Made by a program: the position numbers and the translations under genes. Of a stretch of 9,085 nt of DNA, positions 6,522-9,085 are shown in pieces (position 1 is the first letter of the stretch; each line of letters opens with the position of its first letter). The stretch lies in NCBI GenBank assembly GCA_045576895.1, contig JAZNHI010000121.1:1-9085 (forward strand), written 5' to 3'. The DNA comes from UBA3792 sp045576895. Lineage in GTDB: Bacteria > Bacillota > Clostridia > Christensenellales > CAG-138. The notes under the pieces were generated by a model, which saw only the letters and a program-made list of their open reading frames with translations, was not told the DNA's origin and ran no database searches.

Positions 6522-7430
6522 ATGAAACGAATCAAAAACAGAAAAAAACATTTCCGGATCAGCAACCCGCTCGGGTTTTCGCTGTTCTGCGCGATGATCA
6601 TTTTGGTCGTCGGACTGGTTGTCGGCGCGGTGTTCCTCGCGAAGGGCGGATACTTCAAGCAGATGTTCAACAGTGTGAAATCGGAAGTGAGCGGCAACCG
6701 TGCGACGCCGACGCAGGAAGCGGAAGCGACGGAACCGCCGACCGTCACCGATGCGCCTTCGATGCCGCCGACGGAGGAAGCCGCGGAAACGCCGGAAATC
6801 GGCACGCCCGAACCGGAAACGCCGACCCCGCCGCCGATCGAGCCCGACACGCCGCAGCCCGGCGTGACGGCAGAACCGGAGACCTCGCAGAACATTTCAT
6901 TCGAGGGCTTTACGATCGGCATCGATCCCGCGCGCGACGGCGGATCGAAGTACAAGACCGAAGGCGAGTATAACCTGTCGCTTGCAAAGGAGCTTGCGGA
7001 ATATCTGGAATCCAAAGGCGCGAAGGTCGTCATCACGCGTGAGGACAACAAGAAAGAGGTCGGAAACTCGAAGCGCGCAAAGATCATCAAGGAAGCCAAG
7101 TGCAACGTTGCGATCCGCCTGATGTGCAACGAGGTCGGCTCCTCGGTACACGGATTCTTTGTACAGGGAACCAAGAAGAACGAGAGCTTCGCGCGGATCG
7201 TGATCAAGGCGTACGCCGACGGAACCGGCATGGACATCCAGAGCAGCAAGGGCAGAGGCTTCGACAAGGTCAACGACGAGGTGGCGTCCAAGTGCGGATG
7301 CCCGTGCGTCAGGATCGTTCTGGGCAACTGGAAGAACAAGGCGGACCGCGAGGACCTTGAAGATCCCGCATTCCGCGAAAAGATGGTTCAGGCGATCGCG
7401 GAAGCGCTGTATGAGCAGCTGAAACAGTAA
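6522..7430 (+). CDS. membrane-anchored amidase_3-fold protein, probably catalytically dead
   Basis: A 302-residue protein with a basic cytoplasmic start (1-18), one membrane helix (about 19-40), and an extended Pro/Glu/Thr-rich linker (about 60-125). The extracellular domain (about 127-300) follows the N-acetylmuramoyl-L-alanine amidase (amidase_3) pattern: TIGIDP start, EYNLSLAKELAEYLESKGAKVVITRE, the R-x-x-I-I-x-E-A helix, and a C-terminal VRIVLGNWKNKADREDLEDPAFREKMVQAIAEAL-like end (263-296). Active amidases need two zinc histidines, a zinc glutamate and a catalytic glutamate. Here the DPGHGG histidine is Arg138 (DPARDGG) and the S-I-H-x-N histidine is Arg199 (AIRLMCN). The catalytic glutamate of V-x-x-E-x-G is Val266; only the zinc Glu149 appears kept. 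The frame is open and well conserved in shape, so it is likely a non-hydrolytic peptidoglycan binder or regulator, not a decayed gene. AGGAGG (6507-6512) precedes the ATG by 9 bases, and a terminator follows. Confidence 0.85.
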   Translation: MKRIKNRKKHFRISNPLGFSLFCAMIILVVGLVVGAVFLAKGGYFKQMFNSVKSEVSGNRATPTQEAEATEPPTVTDAPSMPPTEEAAETPEIGTPEPETPTPPPIEPDTPQPGVTAEPETSQNISFEGFTIGIDPARDGGSKYKTEGEYNLSLAKELAEYLESKGAKVVITREDNKKEVGNSKRAKIIKEAKCNVAIRLMCNEVGSSVHGFFVQGTKKNESFARIVIKAYADGTGMDIQSSKGRGFDKVNDEVASKCGCPCVRIVLGNWKNKADREDLEDPAFREKMVQAIAEALYEQLKQ

Positions 7431-7444
7431 TCCGAATCAACCCG

Positions 7445-7484
7445 AACGGCGCGCGGCCGAAGAACCGAACGCGCGCCGTTTTTT
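7445..7484 (+). terminator. Rho-independent terminator after the amidase-like gene
   Basis: An 11-bp perfect stem (AACGGCGCGCG at 7445-7455 with CGCGCGCCGTT at 7470-7480) around a 14-base loop, running into TTTTTT (7479-7484), begins 14 bases after the stop codon. It separates the amidase-like gene from the sigma factor unit. Confidence 0.92.
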
Positions 7485-7514
7485 AACAGAATCGAAAAAA
7501 ACGGAGATTTTTAC

Positions 7515-7540
7515 GCAACCGTTTTCGTTGCTCTCCGGTA
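7515..7540 (+). promoter_or_regulatory. ECF-type promoter, likely autoregulatory, for the sigma factor gene
   Basis: GCAACC (7515-7520) is followed by exactly 16 bases (7521-7536, beginning GTTTTCG) and GGTA (7537-7540). This is the layout of ECF sigma promoters in Firmicutes, with an 'AAC' -35 core, a T-rich start of the spacer and a [CG]GTA-like -10 (compare TGAAAC-N16-CGTA for SigW). No sigma-A boxes are seen nearby. Transcription starting near 7547 leaves a leader of about 18 bases holding AGGAG (7550-7554). Autoregulation by the encoded sigma factor is the usual arrangement and is inferred here. Confidence 0.62.
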
Positions 7541-7564
7541 TTATTTGTGAGGAGCGAAATAACG

Positions 7565-8077
7565 TTGGAACACTGCATGCAATACGAGCAAAACGAGCCC
7601 GTCAACAACGACCTCGACGCCCTGTTTCAGACGTACGGCGACATGGTATACCGCCTGGCGCTTGTGCGCACGCGAAGCACGGCAGACGCGGAAGACGTCG
7701 TACAGGAGGTCTTTTTGCGCTGCCTTCGGAGCAATCCGTCCTTCCAGAATGCGGAGCATCAGAAGGCGTGGCTCATCAAGGTCACGGTCAACTGTTCGAA
7801 ATCCCTTCTGGGAAGCGCGTTCCGTCGGCACAGCGTGCCGGAGGATGCGATGGGCGAGCTGGTTTCGGAGGACGAAGCGCCGGATTCGACGGTGTATGAC
7901 GCTGTGATGAAGCTCCCGGAAAAATACCGTACGGCAATCCATCTGTACTACTACGAGGAATACTCCGTGAAAGAGATCGCCGCCGTCATGCGGACGACGG
8001 AATCGACGGTAAAATCGTGGCTGCACCGTGCAAGGGGACTGCTGAAGGAAGAGCTTGGAGGAGAATTCGATGCTTAA
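7565..8077 (+). CDS. ECF-family RNA polymerase sigma factor
   Basis: Sigma-70 family factor of the extracytoplasmic function group, 170 residues from the TTG. Region 2 (about 17-82) includes LFQTYGDMVYRLALVRT, the core-binding DAEDVVQEVFLRCLR (41-55) and the promoter-melting segment HQKAWLIKVTVNCSKSLL. Region 4 (about 116-163) includes LPEKYRTAIHLYYYEEYS and the helix-turn-helix VKEIAAVMRTTESTVKSWLHRARGLL, split by an acidic linker (about 92-113). Start choice: AGGAG at 7550-7554 lies 10 bases before the TTG. An in-frame GTG at 7547 overlaps that ribosome site and probably the transcription start, and an ATG at 7577 is 22 bases from it. The gene overlaps the membrane beta-propeller gene by 8 bases, the usual coupling of an ECF factor with its membrane partner. 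The predicted role is response to an envelope signal; the stimulus is unknown. Confidence 0.9.
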   Translation: MEHCMQYEQNEPVNNDLDALFQTYGDMVYRLALVRTRSTADAEDVVQEVFLRCLRSNPSFQNAEHQKAWLIKVTVNCSKSLLGSAFRRHSVPEDAMGELVSEDEAPDSTVYDAVMKLPEKYRTAIHLYYYEEYSVKEIAAVMRTTESTVKSWLHRARGLLKEELGGEFDA

Positions 8078-9085
8078 GGATGCGTATCGAAAGAAAATGG
8101 ACAACGTCCATGTGCGGGACAGCCTGCTGGACGAGATGAAGATGGAAAGCGTGCAGAGATTGCGCGACGAGCGGGCGAAGAAGGACCGCCGCAAGGGATG
8201 GCTGATCGCGATCCCGACGTTCGCCGCGGCAGCCGCAGCGTGTGTTGCGATCTTTGTCGGCATCAATGTCGGAAAGAAGGAAGAAGGCAGGATCGCCTCT
8301 GCCAATATGTCTGCGGACGCAGCGGTTTTAAGCGAGAGCGCGCAGGAGAGCACGGGATTTCTGCTCGGCGAGTCGAAGTCTGCGGAGGTCTCGGTTCCGA
8401 TGACCGTCGGATCGTATGAGGAGCTCGGCAAAATCATGGAAGAACGCATGGTGCGGAACGGCTATTCCGGCGTTGCCAACGACGGCGTTGATATGGCGGT
8501 TGCCGAAGATGCAGTTGAAGCGCCTGCGGCTGCCGAACCGATGGAAGCGCCCGCGCCGATGCCGCAGACGAACACCGTAACGGAAAGTGTAAGCATGAAG
8601 GGTTCCGACGAGTCCGGCAGACGGTATTCCGGCACGAACGTGCAGGTCGAGGGCGTCGATGAGGCGGATATCGTCAAGACCGACGGCACATGGATCTATG
8701 CGATGAGCCGCTCGCAGAACAAGATTTACATTCTCGCGGCGGAGGGCAGTGACACGAAGACCGTTTCGACGATCAAGCTCAGAGAGCCATCGGAAAAGGA
8801 CACCTTCTGGCGGTATTACAGCGAAATGATGCTGTGCGGCGACCGGCTGTATCTTCTGGGCACGCACAACGACTGGAGCGAAAAGGTCAAGGATCAGGAC
8901 CGCACAAACACGTTTGCGGAGGTCTACGATCTCGGAGACCGCACCGCGCCGAAGCTCGTGACGACGCACAAGCAGCAGGGCGACTACCGCACCGCGCGCC
9001 TTGTCGACGGCATGCTCGTGATCGTTTCGGACTACCGTCTCTGGTACTGGTACTCCGGCGTCGATCCGATCCCGGTCAGGGAGTA
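8070..9085 (+). CDS. membrane-anchored beta-propeller protein, candidate anti-sigma factor (3' end outside window)
   Basis: An open frame of 338 codons that runs off the window. The ATG overlaps the sigma gene's end, with GGAGGAG (8057-8063) 6 bases upstream. The first 42 residues are charged and helical (LKDAYRKKMDNVHVRDSLL...) and predicted cytoplasmic. One membrane helix follows (about 43-68: GWLIAIPTFAAAAAACVAIF), then a low-complexity Ala/Glu/Pro-rich outer linker (about 75-180). From about 188 the NVQVEGVDEADIVKTDGTWIYAM motif marks the start of the secreted 'C-terminal beta-propeller domain' family (PF09826-type). Blades continue to the window end (KIYILAAEG, LCGDRLYLLGTH, LVDGMLVIVSDY). 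A small cytoplasmic helix region on a membrane protein encoded beside an ECF factor is the normal anti-sigma layout, with the propeller as sensor. No HxxxCxxC zinc motif is present, so the anti-sigma role rests on context. Confidence 0.85.
   Translation, partial: MLKDAYRKKMDNVHVRDSLLDEMKMESVQRLRDERAKKDRRKGWLIAIPTFAAAAAACVAIFVGINVGKKEEGRIASANMSADAAVLSESAQESTGFLLGESKSAEVSVPMTVGSYEELGKIMEERMVRNGYSGVANDGVDMAVAEDAVEAPAAAEPMEAPAPMPQTNTVTESVSMKGSDESGRRYSGTNVQVEGVDEADIVKTDGTWIYAMSRSQNKIYILAAEGSDTKTVSTIKLREPSEKDTFWRYYSEMMLCGDRLYLLGTHNDWSEKVKDQDRTNTFAEVYDLGDRTAPKLVTTHKQQGDYRTARLVDGMLVIVSDYRLWYWYSGVDPIPVRE

Noticed and set aside
6485..7339. 284-codon minus-strand frame opposite the amidase-like gene
   Set aside because: Serine/proline-rich mirror of the plus-strand codons; no domain or start signals.
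6522..7430. Loss of amidase motifs through a frameshift or sequencing error
   Set aside because: The frame is continuous and the framework on both sides of each lost residue aligns in the same frame, so substitutions rather than frameshift explain the changes.
7541..8449. 302-codon minus-strand frame opposite the sigma and propeller genes
   Set aside because: The plus-strand frames have strong domain matches, promoter and ribosome sites; the antisense frame has none.
1..9085. Mobile elements, CRISPR arrays, tRNA or riboswitch
   Set aside because: No repeated array, transposase, integrase, tRNA-like cloverleaf or recognised riboswitch core was seen; intergenic gaps are short and explained by promoters and terminators.

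Overview
The window looks like chromosomal DNA of a GC-rich, endospore-forming Firmicute of the Clostridia type. The support is a Ger(x)C germinant-receptor lipoprotein, AGGAG-type ribosome binding sites, an ECF sigma factor paired with a membrane-anchored beta-propeller protein, and clostridial-style gene content. The exact lineage cannot be read from the sequence. I see no phage, insertion sequence, tRNA, rRNA or CRISPR array, and base and codon use is even throughout.

Layout. (1) 9-1338, plus strand: the end of a germination operon, a Ger(x)C lipoprotein followed closely by a 56-residue two-helix membrane protein. (2) 1344-1369: a GC-rich palindromic terminator between converging units. 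(3) 1382-2050, minus: an FCD-type GntR regulator with a clear sigma-A promoter and an inverted repeat in its leader. (4) 6370 down to 2160, minus: a tight four-gene set of zinc-dependent phospholipase C-like protein, YpsA-like SLOG protein, six-helix membrane protein and class A penicillin-binding protein (PBP). No terminator is visible between the PBP and gntR, so gntR may also be reached by read-through. (5) 6522-7430, plus: a membrane-anchored protein with an amidase_3 fold that has lost both zinc histidines and the catalytic glutamate. It ends at a strong terminator. (6) 7515 to the window end, plus: an ECF sigma factor behind an ECF-type promoter, overlapping by 8 bases a membrane-anchored beta-propeller protein that runs off the window.

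Theme. Most of the window concerns the cell envelope: peptidoglycan synthesis (class A PBP), a probable non-catalytic peptidoglycan-binding or regulatory protein, an envelope-stress-type sigma factor with its likely membrane partner, and spore germination. The most unusual items are the apparent pseudo-amidase, a terminator-shaped hairpin made by the seven-arginine run at the start of the PBP gene, and the self-regulated sigma/beta-propeller pair.
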